Positions 33,655 to 46,432 of a stretch of DNA of 64,000 nucleotides are shown here, one piece after another. This DNA comes from Cephalopachus bancanus. Lineage: Eukaryota > Chordata > Mammalia > Primates > Tarsiidae. The notes beneath the pieces were generated by a model, which was given only the letters and a program-made list of their open reading frames with translations, was not told the DNA's origin and did not search any database. Position 1 is the first letter of the stretch. Each line of letters opens with the position of its first letter. A program made the position numbers and the translations under genes. The stretch is taken from assembly GCA_027257055.1 (NCBI GenBank), contig JAPVLO010000045.1:62001-126000 (forward strand), read 5' to 3'.

Positions 33655-34440
33655 TGTAGATATTCATATTCTAGTTCTGTTGAGAAAGCCTAGAAGCAGT
33701 GACACCCAAGTAGCAATGAGCACATCTGGTCCCCAGATCTTTGTTTCTAAATATTGTCTATTAAAAGGAACCTGGGCTCCTTAGAGAAGAGGTTTGTTCC
33801 AGGGCTTGTGTGGTTTTTTTTTTTGAAAATACACAGAGTAACTGAAATAACTGAAAATGTACACATACACATGAATCAATGGAACAGAATAGAGAATCCA
33901 GAAACAAGCCCAAATACCTACTACCAACTGATCTTTAACAAAGCAGACAAAAACATACACTGGGGAAAGGATACCCTACTCAAAAAATGGTGCTGGGAAA
34001 ATGGGATAGCTACATGCAGAAAAAAATGAAACTTGATCTCTATATCTCCCCATATACAAAAATTAACTCAAGATGGATTAAAGACTTAAATATCAGACCT
34101 GAAACCATAAAAATACTGGAAGAAAACCTAAGAAAAACTTTTCCAGACATTGGCCTAGGCAAAGAATTTATGACTAAAACTCCAAAAGCAAATGCAACAA
34201 AACCAAAAATAAATGGGAGGTAAACTAAACAGCTGCTGCACAGCAAAAGAAATAACTGACAGAACAACTAGGCAACCTACAGAGTGGGAGAAGATATTTG
34301 CAAACTATACATTTGGCAAAAGACTAATAACCAGAATCTATGAAGAACTCAAACAAATCAGCAAGAAAAAAGCAAATAACCCCATTAAAAATTGGGCAAA
34401 TGACATGAACAGATATCTCTCAAAAAAAAAAAAAAAAAGA

Positions 34441-34685
34441 CAACCAGGCTGGGCTTGGTGGCTCAGCCTGTAATTCTAGTGCTTTCAGAGGCCAAGGTGA
34501 GTGGATTGCCCAAGCTGGCGGGTTCGAGACTCGCCCAAGCAAATTGGCAAGACCTCATCTCTACAACAACAACAACAAAAAAATCAGCTGGGCGTGGTAG
34601 CACGTGCCTGTAATTCTGGCTACTCGGAAGGCTGCGGCGGAAGGATGACAGAGTGAGACTCCAACTCAAAAAAAAAAACAAAAAA
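34441..34685 (+). mobile_element. Alu in L1 with right-arm deletion
   Basis: About 90 bp missing between 'gcggcggaaggat' and 'gacagagtgagactcc'; flanks agacaa(c/t)ca. Confidence 0.88.
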
Positions 34686-34740
34686 AAACAGACAATCAAA
34701 TGGCCTACAAACATATGAAAAAATGCTCAACATCATTCGT

Positions 34741-34948
34741 GACCCGCCTGGGCAGCGAGACCTCATCTCTACAATGAATCAAAAAATCAGCAGGGTGTGG
34801 TAGCGCATGCCTGTAATTCCGGCTACTTGGAAGGCTGAGGCGGAAGGATCGTCAGAGCCCAGAAGGTCGAGGTTGCGGTGGCTGGGAGCGGCCACTGCAC
34901 TCCAGTCTGGGCGACAGAGTGAGACTCCAACTCAAAAAAAAATTTTTT
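34741..34948 (+). mobile_element. 5'-truncated Alu in L1
   Basis: Starts at 'gacccgcctgggcagcgaga'. aaatgctcaacatca at 34,720-34,734 and 34,949-34,963 is the TSD, so it inserted truncated. Confidence 0.92.
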
Positions 34949-34972
34949 AAATGCTCAACATCACTTATCATC

Positions 34973-35530
34973 TGTAGTGGCCGAAAGTTCAATCCGAGAG
35001 ACCACCAAGAGCCAATTCCGATGAAAGTTCAAGAAGGTCTTTATTTGCAAGCTCGAGCCTGGGCCTCTGTCGACAACCGACACAGCGGAGTACATTCAGG
35101 GCCCTGATTTCCCTTTAAAGCAGATGCCTTTCATGCTTTTACACAAAGGGAGGGGAGTTTGGGGGGCTTTCCAGTCGTGTTACCTTTTAAATTTGGGGTA
35201 GTAACCTCTGGTGGTCAGCTTAATCGTGGAGGATTGGCTAGCCTGACTCGGGCGCCCTTGGTCCACTAGCTAGGGAAGTTGCAGAGACATCTGGAAACTT
35301 AGGTGATTACCCCGGCACCTGTGGATGTTGCTAAGGGGAAAGTGAGATAAGGGAAGGGGTTGAAGCTTTGCAGTTTTTTCCATAACTGAAACTTTAAACA
35401 GTTACAGGTTATGTTTTAAGACAGAAAACTAAAAATGGCTGTGCTATTGTTCACAAGCCGATTACATATTTATTGGGTTATAGCATGCTCCTAACCTAAG
35501 TCTATGGTATACTTTATTACGGTCCTCTCA
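34973..35530 (-). mobile_element. Solitary LTR in L1 (antisense)
   Basis: 558 bp from TGTAG to CTCTCA, inserted at the L1 site 'atcat|cagggaaatg' with a short atc duplication. Read in reverse it has AATAAA (complement in 'tctttatttgc', near 35,040) followed by 'gaccttcttgaac', a typical R/U5 layout. No internal retroviral sequence, so a recombined solo LTR. Confidence 0.75.
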
Positions 35531-35604
35531 ATCAGGGAAATGCAAATTAAAACCACAATGAGATATGCCATTCAGAGTGGCCATTATTAAAAAATTAAAA
35601 AACA

Positions 35605-35756
35605 GGCCGGATGCAATGGTTCATGCCTGTAATCCCAATACTTTGGGAGGCCGAGGCCAGAGGACTGCCTGAGCCCAGAAGTTTAAGACTAGCCTGGGCA
35701 ACATAGTGAGACCTCATCTCTACCATACATTAGAAACAAACAAACAAAAAACTAAA
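35605..35756 (+). mobile_element. Alu left-arm monomer in L1
   Basis: Single arm with caaacaaac tail; L1 sequence continues on both sides. Confidence 0.82.
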
Positions 35757-35800
35757 AAAAAATTAGAGAACAATAGATGCTGGTGTGAAAAGAGAACTCT

Positions 35801-36094
35801 TTTTTTTTTTGAGTTGGAGTCTCACTCTGTCACTCAGGCTGGAGGGCAGTGGCACGTTCCTAGCTGGCCACAGCAGCCTCGACCTGCTGGGCTCTGGCGA
35901 TCCTTCTGCCTCAGCCTTCCTAGTAGCCGGAACTACAGGCGTGCGGTACCACGCCTGGCTAATTTTTGATTTATTGTAGAGACGAGGTCTCACCAAGTTG
36001 CCCAGGTGGGTCTCAAACCCAATGGGCTCAGGCAATCCTCTCGACTCAGCCACCCAAAGTGCTAGGATTACAGGCTGAGCCACTGAGCCCGGCC
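35801..36094 (-). mobile_element. Alu in L1
   Basis: TSD gaaaag(a/g)gaa(c/t)tctt. Confidence 0.92.
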
Positions 36095-36845
36095 GAAAAG
36101 GGAATTCTTATACACTGTTTGTGAGAGTGTAAATTAGTACAACCTCTATGGAAATTGATATGGAGATTTCTCAAAGAACTAAAAGTAGATCTGGCATTTG
36201 ATCCAGCAATCCTGCTACTTGGTATCTACCCAAAGGAACACAGGTCATTACACAAAAAAGACGCCTGTACTTGCATGTTCATTGCAGCACAGTTCACAAT
36301 TGCAAAGGCATGGAATCAACCTAAATGCCCATCAACTAACTGACCAGTGGATAATGAAAATGTGGTACATATATATATGCCATGGAATACTATTCAGCTG
36401 TCAAAAAGATTAAAATAAAATCTTCTGCAGCAGCTTGAATGATTAGAGAACATCATCCTAAGGAAACTCACACAGGAACAGAAAACCAAACACCAAGTGT
36501 ACTCACTTATAAGTGGGAGATAAACGAAAGTTGTGTAAAGGCATAGAGAATGATATAATGGACATTGGAGACTCAGAAGTGGGGGGAAGGAGTGGACAGA
36601 TGAAAAATCACCTATCGGCTACATTGTGCACAGGTGAGGGTGGTGGGTACACTTCATACTCAGACATCTTCACCACTATAGAATGCATACATGTAACCAA
36701 AAACTATTTTTATCCCCTAAAACTATTGAAACAAAGGAAAAAAGAGAGAATGCTCTACATTTAAATATCCTTGCACCAGTAGATTAAGTTTTAGATGAAG
36801 TAAACTCTGATAAAGTGGATACTAAAGAATCACTATAAAAACCAC

Positions 36846-37139
36846 TTTTTTTTTTTTTTTTGAGTTGGAGTCTCACTCTGTCGCCCAGACTGGAGTGCAG
36901 TGGCTGCTCCTGGCCACTGCAGCCTCGACCTGCTGGGCTCTAGCGATCCTTCCGCCTCAGCCTTCTAAGTAGCCGGAACTACAGGCGCGCGCTACCACGC
37001 CCAGATAGTTTTTGATTTATTGTAGAGATGAGGTCTCATCAAGTTGCCCAGGCGGGTCTCGAACCCGCAGGCTCAGGCAATCCACTCACATCAGCCTCCC
37101 AAGATGTGGGATTACAGGCTGAGCCACTGAGCCCGGCTA
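36846..37139 (-). mobile_element. Alu
   Basis: TSD aaaaaccactttt on both sides. Confidence 0.93.
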
Positions 37140-37164
37140 AAAACCACTTTTTAAGAATGTTTTG

Positions 37165-37456
37165 CGCCGGACGCAGTGGCTGACACCTATAATCTCAGTA
37201 CTTTGGGAGGTGGAGGCAAGAGGTTTGCCTGAGCTCAGGGGTTCAAGACCAGCCTGAGCAACATGGAGAGACCTTGTCTCTATAATAAATCAAGAAAAAT
37301 TAGCTGGGTGTTGTGGCGCATGCCTATGGTTCCAAGTACTTGGAAGGCTAAGGTGGAAGGATTGCCTGAACCCAGTAGGTGGAGGCTGCAGTGGCCATTT
37401 GTATGCCACTGTCCTCCAACCTAGATGACAGAGAGAGACTGTGACTCAAAAAAAAG
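37165..37456 (+). mobile_element. Alu
   Basis: Inverted relative to the previous Alu, 25 bp away; flanks aagaatg. Confidence 0.9.
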
Positions 37457-38030
37457 AAAAAGAATGCTATGCCTTAGAAGTTTTAGTTTCATTCTCAGTG
37501 TTGCTACACAATTATGCTATATAAGGTTATATAACTACAGTTTTTGAGGGCATTCCCAACTTTACAACACCTGTATTCCCAAGTGACTATTTGAATTATA
37601 TGTTGAATTTTAACAGGACAATCTAAAACATGTGAGAATAATTTCAAAGCCAAAAAACCACTACATTCTACTGGCAAGTATGCCTCCCCAAATATAATAA
37701 AATGGATATATAGACACAGTTTGCTCAAAGAAGAAAGCATACCTATTTTGAAGGGGTACATTTACATTAGGTGTCTTGTTTAAGGTTACAGTTATCTTAA
37801 ACTAATCCTAACTTCTATATCTGGAAGAAATTATCTGTTATAGATAATAGTAATATTTATATATGTATAAATATATTAATGTAACATTATATTATATAAA
37901 TATTAATTGCATAGACTATATAACATTAATTGTTATATTATAATAATGTAAATGTGTTTATGTGATATATATATAAACATTACTTTCATTTTTACATTAG
38001 AGTTATATATGTTTTCTCACATTAAAGACT
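37457..38030. other. AT-rich intergenic segment
   Basis: No named repeat; 37,850-37,990 is a long TA/TAT-rich simple stretch. Confidence 0.45.
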
Positions 38031-38178
38031 ACAGGGTGGCACATGCCTGTGGCTCCAGCTACTTGGAAGGTTGAGGCTGAAGGATCACCTGAACCCAGCA
38101 GGTCAATGCTGCAGTGGCCATGAGCATGTCACTGCACCCCAGTTTGGGTGACAGAGTGAGATACTGGAAAAAAAAAGA
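38031..38178 (+). mobile_element. Alu right-arm fragment
   Basis: Right arm only, ending at an A9 tail. Confidence 0.82.
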
Positions 38179-38902
<724 letters not shown>

Positions 38903-39046
38903 GCCCAGCTAATTTTTTTGCTTTTTGTAGAGACAAGGTCTTATCATGTTGCCCAGGCTGGTCTTGAACCCCTGGGTTCAAGCAATCCTCCTACTTTGGC
39001 CTCCCAAAGTGCTGGAATTATAGGCATGAGCCATTACATCCAACCT
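38903..39046 (-). mobile_element. Alu left-arm fragment, inverted
   Basis: Starts in the linker ('catgcccagctaattttttt') and runs to the 5' end of the element. Confidence 0.83.
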
Positions 39047-39072
39047 GATTAATACATTTATAAAAAATAAAT

Positions 39073-39360
39073 TTCTTTTTTTTTTTTGAGTTGGAGTCTC
39101 ACTCTGTCGCCCAGACTGGAGTGCAGTGGCCGCTCCCGGCCACCGCAGCCTCAATCTGCTGGGCTCCGGCAATCCTTCCGCCTCAGCCTTCCGAGTAGCC
39201 GGAATTACAGGCGCACGCTACCATGCCCAGCTGATTTTTTTTTTTTTGTAGCGATGAGGTCTTGCTGCCCAGGCAGGTCTCGAACCCACGGGCTCAGGCA
39301 ATCCACTCACCTCAGCCTCCCAAAGGCACGGGATTACAGGCTGAGCCACCGAGCCCGGCT
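39073..39360 (-). mobile_element. Alu, left-arm deletion subfamily
   Basis: 'cttgctgcccagg', with the linker mutated to a T run as in 19,100-19,387. Confidence 0.92.
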
Positions 39361-40036
39361 CCAATTTTTTTTTTAATAATTATTTTTCTATTGCAAAATC
39401 CTGTCAGTAATACTGCTAGTGAACTTACTACAAAGGGTCAATTCTTGAATAACTTTAGTAGAATGTCATATTATCAGCATTTCCCTCTCTCCTAGTTAAA
39501 TCTGAACAACTTTGTGAGGTAAACACAGCTGGGAGTGGTTGCCAGGTAAGAAAACTGAGACTCCCACAAGTCAGTGACCCTAGCACAAAGTCAGGGGGAA
39601 TGAAGTGTTCCGTGATCCTTTTCTGGACTGAGTGCCATGTTCTCTGTGTTACTCTGCTGAACTCTATGACTGAGGGATTCAGCTACATCCTGAACCATGG
39701 TTGACCAAGGCAGAGTAGAGAAGGATGGACACGGTTTCCTAACAGTCTCTGGAACGGGAGGCACCAGTCTCTTTTAGCCCTTGGAATATCTTGCCTAACA
39801 AGCGTGTCCTTGTATATCTGGGGGTTGTGTGCCATGACAGGCAGCTTAGGCTAATGATGTGACTGGTGTAGGCCTTGAGTCACATTGCATCACTTCTACT
39901 TCTAGAGGAGACTGAGTAACATCAGCCATGTAGGTGCTTTATGAACTGACCTCCAATAAAAATCCTGGACACCAAGGTTCTGGTGAGTTTCCCTGGTTGC
40001 AATATTTGTGTTGTCGCACACTGATACAGGAAGAAT
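39361..40036. other. Intergenic, no recognised repeat
   Basis: About 680 bp of moderate GC. 'gtaagaaaactgagactccc' at 39,546 recalls a MIR core, but too little to call. Confidence 0.4.
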
Positions 40037-40340
<304 letters not shown>

Positions 40341-40346
40341 AACCTA

Positions 40347-40634
40347 GCTGGGCTCGGTGGCTCAGCCTGTAATCCCGCACCTTTGGGAGGCTGAGGTGAG
40401 TGGATTGCCTGAGCCCGCGGGTTCGAGACCCGCCTGGGCAGGCGAGACCTCATCTCTACAATAAAATCAAAAAATTAGCCGGGCGTGGTAGTGCGTGCCT
40501 CTAATTCCGGCTACTTAGAAGGCTGAGGCGGAAGGATCGCCGGAGCCCAGCAGGTGAAGGCTGCGGTGGCTGGGAGCGGCCACTGCACTCCAGTCTGGGC
40601 GACAGAGTGAGACTCCAACTCAAAAAAAAAAAAA
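40347..40634 (+). mobile_element. Alu
   Basis: TSD aatttaacct. Its left arm has a different small deletion ('gggcaggcgagac'). Confidence 0.92.
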
Positions 40635-40908
40635 ATTTAACCTTTGGATTATGGATTTTTTGAGTGTCATTTTGAGAAATTACTTTAGTTTTAAGACAAC
40701 TAGGAATACCATCAAACTTACAGAAAATCTGGCAGGCCTATATTCAAGTGTCTGCAGTTTAAGCTGCACAGACAGAGTAATAGCAAAGTGGTAACTGGTC
40801 TTAGTCTCTCATTATTTACCCCCAGGCCCTGTGTTAAAAGTGGAGCTGTTGCCAGAGAGAGAAAGCCCCTTTAAGCAGAGGATCTATGCTTACCTAATAT
40901 AAGGTCTC
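40635..40908. other. Intergenic, no recognised repeat
   Basis: Nothing recognised. Confidence 0.4.
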
Positions 40909-41209
40909 ACTTTTTTTTTTTGAGTCCAGGTCTCACTCTGTATCCCAGGCTGGAGTGAAGTGGCACGATCACGGCTCACTGCAGCCTCAACCTCCTGTAC
41001 TCAGGTAATCCTCCCACCTCAGGCTTCCAAGTAGCTGGGACTACAGGCATGTATCGCAAAGTACGGCTAATTTTTTGACTTTTTTGTAGAGGTGAGGTCT
41101 TGCTATGTTGTCCCGACTGGTCTTGAACTCCTACGTTCTAGTAAAAAATTATCCTGTGTTGGCCTCCCAAAGTACTGGGATTCTAGGCATGAGCCACCAG
41201 GCCGGCCCA
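40909..41209 (-). mobile_element. Alu, old type
   Basis: TSD aagg(t/c)ctcactttt. Confidence 0.9.
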
Positions 41210-42110
41210 AGGCCTCACTTTTGTAAGCAAAAGTGGAAGTCATATGTAGGATACCTGAGTGTTAATGCAGATTATAGCCAGCCATTCTTTCTTGTAACAC
41301 CAATGTTCTTTTCTTTAAGTGAACACAGAGTAACGAATTTAGTTGTAATTGGAAGGAAGCAGCCGATGTATGAGGGAGGACCCCCAAAAATCCAGAATTA
41401 TCCTTTGGAGGACTGGCTCCTTGTATTACAGGCAAGGTAAGTGTTCTAGGAATCCATCGGCATTGCTGTGAAAGGCTGCATTTGGCTGCAGTGAATTTTC
41501 TTTTTGAGATTCTTTTTTAATGCTCTTGCCCATTTCATGATGGGTAATTTGCAAGCACACCTGCCCACACCATGCTGAGTGTTCAGCAGTTTTTGTCCCA
41601 AACGGCATGGCTTTCATGCACCATCCTCCCTATTCACCCAATCTTGCCCCCGAGCCACTTTTCTTTCCCCTTTGGATGAAAAAAGTTCTCAAAGGGAAAC
41701 ATTTTGTCTATGTGGAAGAGGTCAAAAGAAAACAGCAGAAGCACTAAAAGGCATCAAAATGATGAGTTCAGAAACTGTTTTGAGCAGGGGAAAAGTGTCT
41801 CAATAGGTGTATTGCATCAGACGGAGAGGACTTTGAAGATGACTTAAATTTAAGTACGTAAGAATAATTTTTTTATATAAATAAATATCTTTTTGGGGGG
41901 TCCCATTTGAATTCTTAGCATTTATTGAGTGCTCCTTGTATGCCTGGTACTGTGACATGCAGTTTATATAAATTATCTCTTTTCCTCATAGCATAGTATC
42001 TTTTACTGGGTCCAAAATCTGACTCATTCTAAAAAACTTCCACTTGCCATTGAATCAAGACAGCATGATGTATCTTCAAGATGTCGTAAGAGGGTAATTA
42101 TTATTATTAT
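41210..42110. other. Intergenic, no recognised repeat
   Basis: About 900 bp, repeat-poor. The short open frames have no recognisable family. Confidence 0.4.
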
Positions 42111-42390
42111 TTTTGATTTGGAGTCTCACTCTGTTGCCCAAGCTGGAGGGCAGTGGCACACTCCTGGCCACCGCAGTCTCGACCTGTTGGACTCAGGAGA
42201 TCCTTCCATCTCAGCCTTCCAAGTAGCTGAAACTACAGGCACGCGCCACCATGCCTGGCTAATTGTTTGATTTATTATAGCGACAAGATCTCGCCAAGTT
42301 GCCCAGGCTGGTCTTGAACCCATGGGCAGTCCTCTCACCTCGGCTTCCCAAAGTGCTGGGATTACAGGCATGAGCCACCACGCCTAGCCT
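42111..42390 (-). mobile_element. Alu
   Basis: Flanks gtaattatt(a/t)tt on both sides. Confidence 0.9.
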
Positions 42391-42836
42391 GTAATTATTT
42401 TTTAAAGCTAAAATTAGTTATTAAACAGATGCAATCCCATTACTTCATTATTTCCTCACTTAATTACAAGACACCAAACACAAACAAACAACAAAACAAA
42501 AGATAGAGAAGTCCAAAGTGCAGAAAACAGATAAAACACATGCCCACATGCATGAAATAAAGGAATCTGACTGTCCTAGCTGCAGGGCTCTGCCATGACA
42601 TAGACACTCCTGGCCCAAAAAGGCCCATCTGCCATGTCAGGTTGCAGTTGGCTTTGGTCTGGGGCCACCCACCTTTCCCTCTTTTCCTGAGAAGGCATGA
42701 CTACTGTTGCCACTGGACCGATGCTCACCTGGACTCCTAGGTAGTAACAACTATTGAAAAGCTCTGTTGTTCTCCCTAACCAATACTTACCCTGCCAAAG
42801 GCACCCCTGAAGACCCCAAGTCCTGAAGAAGGCCTA
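42391..42836. other. Intergenic, no recognised repeat
   Basis: Nothing recognised. Confidence 0.4.
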
Positions 42837-43026
42837 GTGGTTTCAAAGTGTGGTCTCAGAACCAGCAATGGCAACATCCCTGGGGATTCATTAGAAATGC
42901 GAATTGTCATCTTGGCTCAGACCTATAGCATCCAAAGCTCTGCATGTAGAGCTCAGCAATCTGTGTTTGAACAAACCCCTAAGAGAATTCTGATGCTGGT
43001 CCTAGTATGTGAAGACCTGGGTGTTA
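42837..43026 (+). mobile_element. MER5-type hAT-Charlie MITE
   Basis: 'tggtttcaaagtgtggtctc', 'cattagaaatgcgaattgtc', 'cagcaatctgtgtttgaaca' and 'gaattctgatgctggtcct' are in the MER5A order. Confidence 0.8.
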
Positions 43027-43059
43027 GTCTTCTTCTACTAGGAAGCAGTCACTAAGCCC

Positions 43060-43370
43060 TATTGATTTTCATCCAACTCTTTATTCAACAGATATTTATT
43101 GAATGCATCTCTGACTGGTATTGTTCTAGAACACATGGGTATAGAGAATAAAGAAAAGATACTGCTCTCTTGTAGTTTGTATTCTGAGAGGAATGGAAAA
43201 GCAATAAACAAACAAGTATATGTTAGGGAGTGGAAAGTTTGGTGAAAATCTATAAAGAAGGGTAAGGGAGATGAGACTCTTGTATGAGATAAGAGAGTAG
43301 CGGGTAGACAGATGTGGCCTCTGTGACAAGGTGACATGTGAGTAATGATCTGGATGAAATGAAAAGCAAA
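43060..43370 (+). repeat. Ancient mammalian interspersed repeat
   Basis: 'cagatatttattgaatgcat', 'ttgttctagaacacatggg', 'agcaataaacaaacaagta' and 'caaggtgacatgtgagtaat' match a common old repeat whose family I cannot state (L2/MIR-age). Confidence 0.5.
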
Positions 43371-43699
43371 CCAGGTACAAATGTGGAAGAGGAATGACCC
43401 AGGCCCCCTTTAGCCAAATCTGTTTTAGATTTTCTGAACTTCCCAGCTGACATTATGGTAAGCTGCAGACACTCTGAAGGCTGGTTTGCTTGCTGGTCAT
43501 CCTTACTTTTTGTGTCTCAGTCCAAAGAAGGGGGTGGTATGCCTTGGTAGGTCTGTGCTTCCAACTCTTGTAACCCTGGCCCCAGAAGCTGCCAAAAGTA
43601 TACCTCAACCTGTAAGTTGCCTCTTTATGACTGCAAAAGTCCCCAGGGAAAAAACTCCTTAAGCACATTTTCCCTTTTAATAGATGCTGTCAAATTACT
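43371..43699. other. Intergenic, no recognised repeat
   Basis: Nothing recognised. Confidence 0.4.
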
Positions 43700-43706
43700 C
43701 TTTTTT

Positions 43707-43999
43707 TTTCTTTTTTTGAGCCGGGGTCTCACTTTGTAGCCCAGGCTGGAGTGCAATGGCACACTCACAGTCACTGCAGCCTAGGCCTGCTGGACTCAGG
43801 CGATCCTTCTGCTTTGGCCTTCCAAGTAGCTGGAATTACAGGAGCGTGGTACCACGCACGGCAAATTTTTAAAATTTATTGTAGAGATGAGGTCTCATCA
43901 TGTTGCCCAGGCTGGTCTTGAACCCCTGGATTTAGGTAATCCTCTCGCCTCGGCCTCTCAAAGTGCTGGGGTTACAGGCCTGAGCCACCGTGCCTGGCT
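43707..43999 (-). mobile_element. Alu
   Basis: Long TSD tcaaattactcttttttttc. Confidence 0.92.
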
Positions 44000-44081
44000 C
44001 AAATTACTCTTTTTTTTTCTTCCTCCTTATCAGTTTTCAGGTTAATCACCTTTGGTAGAAGCACTCAAATTACTCTTTTAA

Positions 44082-44185
44082 ATGACTGTATGTAATTACA
44101 CTCCTACCAGCAGCATAGAAATTCCCATCGTTTCACATCTTCATTAAACACTTGATATCTTTTAGCTTTTAATTTTTGTTAAACT
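44082..44185 (-). mobile_element. Short old L1 fragment (antisense)
   Basis: 'attacactcctaccagcagc' and 'cacttgatatctttt' match the L1 3' region in reverse. Confidence 0.5.
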
Positions 44186-44639
44186 GTTTGGATAAAACTC
44201 AGTGATCGCCCTTTAACCACTCTTTCCTTTCAGATTTGCCTTTCTAATTCCACATTTTTCAGGGATATCAAACTGTGTAATGGCCTAGCACGTGGAAGGT
44301 GCACAATAAACATTCATTGAAGGATGTTACTTTCCTACTGAACATCCTTTAATGCTTTTCCAAGTCCAGAGGAGTCTTCCCCTTTCTGGGAACTCAGCAA
44401 TCACTTATTCATTTTTATATTACCAGGACCTAACACAGGGTTTAAATAATAAAATAAATATCCTGCAGGCGGCACTAAAACAATGCTTTTTTTGAACGAA
44501 TAACAGGATAACGTGTACCTCTCCGAGGCACACGTTTCTAAAGCACACACCGAATCATAACCTACTTATTATCTGTCCATACAGATGGTGAGGTCTGTAG
44601 CCTCACCATCTACATGTGTCTGATTGCAGGGACCAGATC
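44186..44639. other. Upstream flank of the RAD54B promoter
   Basis: Nothing recognised; possible old repeat at 44,270-44,330 ('gtgcacaataaacattcatt'). Confidence 0.4.
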
Positions 44640-45310
44640 AGTGCTTTTTTCATTGGAACGCAAGCGGGCACCGGAGTCTAATCTGCGACGTTGAAAGGGA
44701 AAGGCAAAGGCACATGCGCAGTGATGCGACAGGGTCTCCCAATCAGTCGAACTGGTGAAGGCGGGGCAGCGAAGAGGTAGCGCGCATGCGCAGGGTCTCT
44801 TCCGCGATTGGCTACGCCGAGGCGGGAGCCTTGATCTCCGGCGGTGGAGAAGCGCCGTCTTACCGCGGTTCGTTTTCGCTGGGCTGGTGGCTTCTTTGAC
44901 ATTTTGGCCGGTGGGTCCTGGAGGAGAAGGTGCGACAGCCTGTAGTGTGGTGCGGTTCGAAGGGGGAGTGACGCCGCCGCAGACCTTCGAGGGAGGAGGG
45001 AGGGAAGGCGGCAGGAGCGACCACGGCCGCCCCTGCGGGCCTGGAGCTGTGATTGGGTGCGCCGGGTCGCCCAGGCTGTGGCCCTGGACTGGCCTGGAGC
45101 GGAGGCGGGGAGCGCGGTTGCCGGGCGTGTATTTGCATGGGGGACCCGAGAGGCCCCGGGCAGGGTCAGCTGGGTGTCGCCTCTGCGGTCGGTGCGCACA
45201 GCATTCTGTAGCATTTGGGTCTCTTTCCCTCACTCTCCTGCGTTGTGATGCTGCATCCCCCAGGGTCTAGGGTAGAAGGCTCCGCGAGCGCCCCGGAGGG
45301 TGTCGGTGCA
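44640..45310 (+). promoter_or_regulatory. RAD54B: RAD54B CpG-island promoter region
   Basis: The only long GC- and CpG-rich, non-repetitive segment in the window. It has a perfect palindromic NRF1-type site gcgcatgcgc at 44,782-44,791, a second partial one (cacatgcgca) at 44,711-44,720, CCAAT at 44,739-44,743, and inverted CCAAT (ATTGG) at 44,807-44,811 and 45,052-45,056. No TATA box. It lies about 7.6 kb upstream of the RAD54B start-codon exon on the same strand, which suits a housekeeping promoter and an untranslated first exon. Long open frames on both strands here are the expected result of high GC, not genes. Confidence 0.8.
44815..44929 (+). other. RAD54B: Predicted RAD54B untranslated exon 1 (approximate start)
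   Basis: Inferred from position. An AAG|GTGCGA donor-like site ends at 44,929, downstream of the NRF1/CCAAT cluster, and RAD54B coding starts only 16 nt into exon 2, so a noncoding exon 1 is needed. The transcription start is a guess within the CpG island. Other GT sites nearby could serve instead. Confidence 0.35.
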
Positions 45311-45352
45311 AACCGTGCGTAAGAACTAGTCCCATCTTTAGGGATTTCTTCT

Positions 45353-45626
45353 TGACGGGTTTTTACTCTGGTGCCCAGGGTGCGGTGCAGTGGCACTCCA
45401 CAGCTCTTTGCAGCCTCGACCTCCTGGGCTCAAGCGAGCCTCCCACCTCAGCCTCCTGACTGGGACTACAGGCATGAGCCACCACGCCCACTAATTTTAA
45501 AATTCTTTTTGTAGAAAGGGGGGTCTCTGTTGTGCAGGCGAGTCGAACTCGTGGCCTCAAGTGATCTACTTGCCTTGGCCTCCCAAAGTGCTGGGATTGC
45601 AGGCATGAGCCACCGCACCTGGCCTG
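45353..45626 (-). mobile_element. Alu, old type
   Basis: Diverged dimer at the 3' edge of the CpG island; the 5' T tract has been lost. Confidence 0.83.
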
Positions 45627-45717
45627 GGGCTTTTACTTCTTCACTGGTCAGGTTTTAAAAGATTTTTCTTAACCTTTTAGTTGATTAATAATTTATGGAA
45701 GATTTTCTAGGCAGGCA

Positions 45718-46028
45718 CAGATGCTTCTCGACTTCCTAAGGGGTCACCTCCCAATGAACCCATCCCAAGTTGAAAATATCCTGAGTCGAAAATGCTTTTA
45801 AAACACCAAACCTACCCAACGTCTTAGCTTAGCCTACCTTAAAGGTACCGAGAACACGTGCTCAGAACACACACATTAGACTACAGCTGGGCAAAATCAT
45901 TAACACAAAACCCATTGAATAATGGTGTTGAATGTTTTATGTAATTTGTTGAACACTGTACTGAAAGTGAAAAACAGTGGTTGTATGGTTACTTGAAGTA
46001 CAGTTTCTACTGAATGCCTATGGCTTTT
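45718..46028 (+). mobile_element. Tigger-like DNA transposon remnant
   Basis: 'cagatgcttctcgacttcct' start and 'ctgtactgaaagtgaaaaac', 'gaagtacagtttctactgaa' inside. The right end is lost at the adjoining Alu. Confidence 0.65.
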
Positions 46029-46317
46029 TTTCCCTGAGTCGCAGTCTTACTGTCTCCCGGGCTGGAGTTGTGTGGTGTGATCACGGCTCACCACAGTCTT
46101 GACGCATGGGCTTAGGCGATCCTTCTGCCTCAGCTTCCTGAGTAGCTTGGTCTACAGGCGCACACCACCACATGCAGCTAATTTTTAAAAATTTTTTTGT
46201 AGAGATGAGTTCTCACTGTGTTGCCTGTGCTGGTCCTGAACTCCTGGGCTCAAGCAGTCCTTTCACCTTAGCCTCCGGAAGTGCTGGATTACAAGCATGA
46301 GCCACCACATCTGGCCT
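46029..46317 (-). mobile_element. Alu, old type
   Basis: Truncates the preceding DNA transposon. Confidence 0.85.
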
Positions 46318-46432
46318 GTGCTGCTGCTTATATGACCGCATTCTGAAATTCATTAATGTTACTTTTTAATTAATTTATAATAAACAGGATTGAAAAATTA
46401 GGAATGGTGTATTAGATGTAGAAGGTTTAGGA

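Larger units (their letters stand above)
33860..36750 (+). mobile_element. L1 3' half, split by four Alus and an LTR
   Basis: L1 pieces in order at 33,860-34,440, 34,686-34,740, 34,949-34,972, 35,531-35,604, 35,757-35,800 and 36,095-36,750. The first reads as ORF2 C-terminal protein ([32 protein letters not shown]); the last has the 'gacccagcaatcctgct'-like region and an A-rich 3' end. It has a different 3' end from the L1 at 25.5 kb. Inactive: 5'-truncated and interrupted. Confidence 0.9.

Noticed and set aside
33754..34473. Open frames resembling reverse-transcriptase protein
   Set aside because: They are the C-terminal part of L1 ORF2, frame-shifted and interrupted; not a host gene.
44610..45270. 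Long open frames on both strands (up to about 200 codons)
   Set aside because: They lie in the GC-rich CpG island, where stop codons are rare by composition. They overlap each other on both strands and show no protein family.
45057..45560. A second, divergent gene at the RAD54B promoter
   Set aside because: No exon-like sequence of a known neighbour on the minus strand; only a possibility to test by transcript data.
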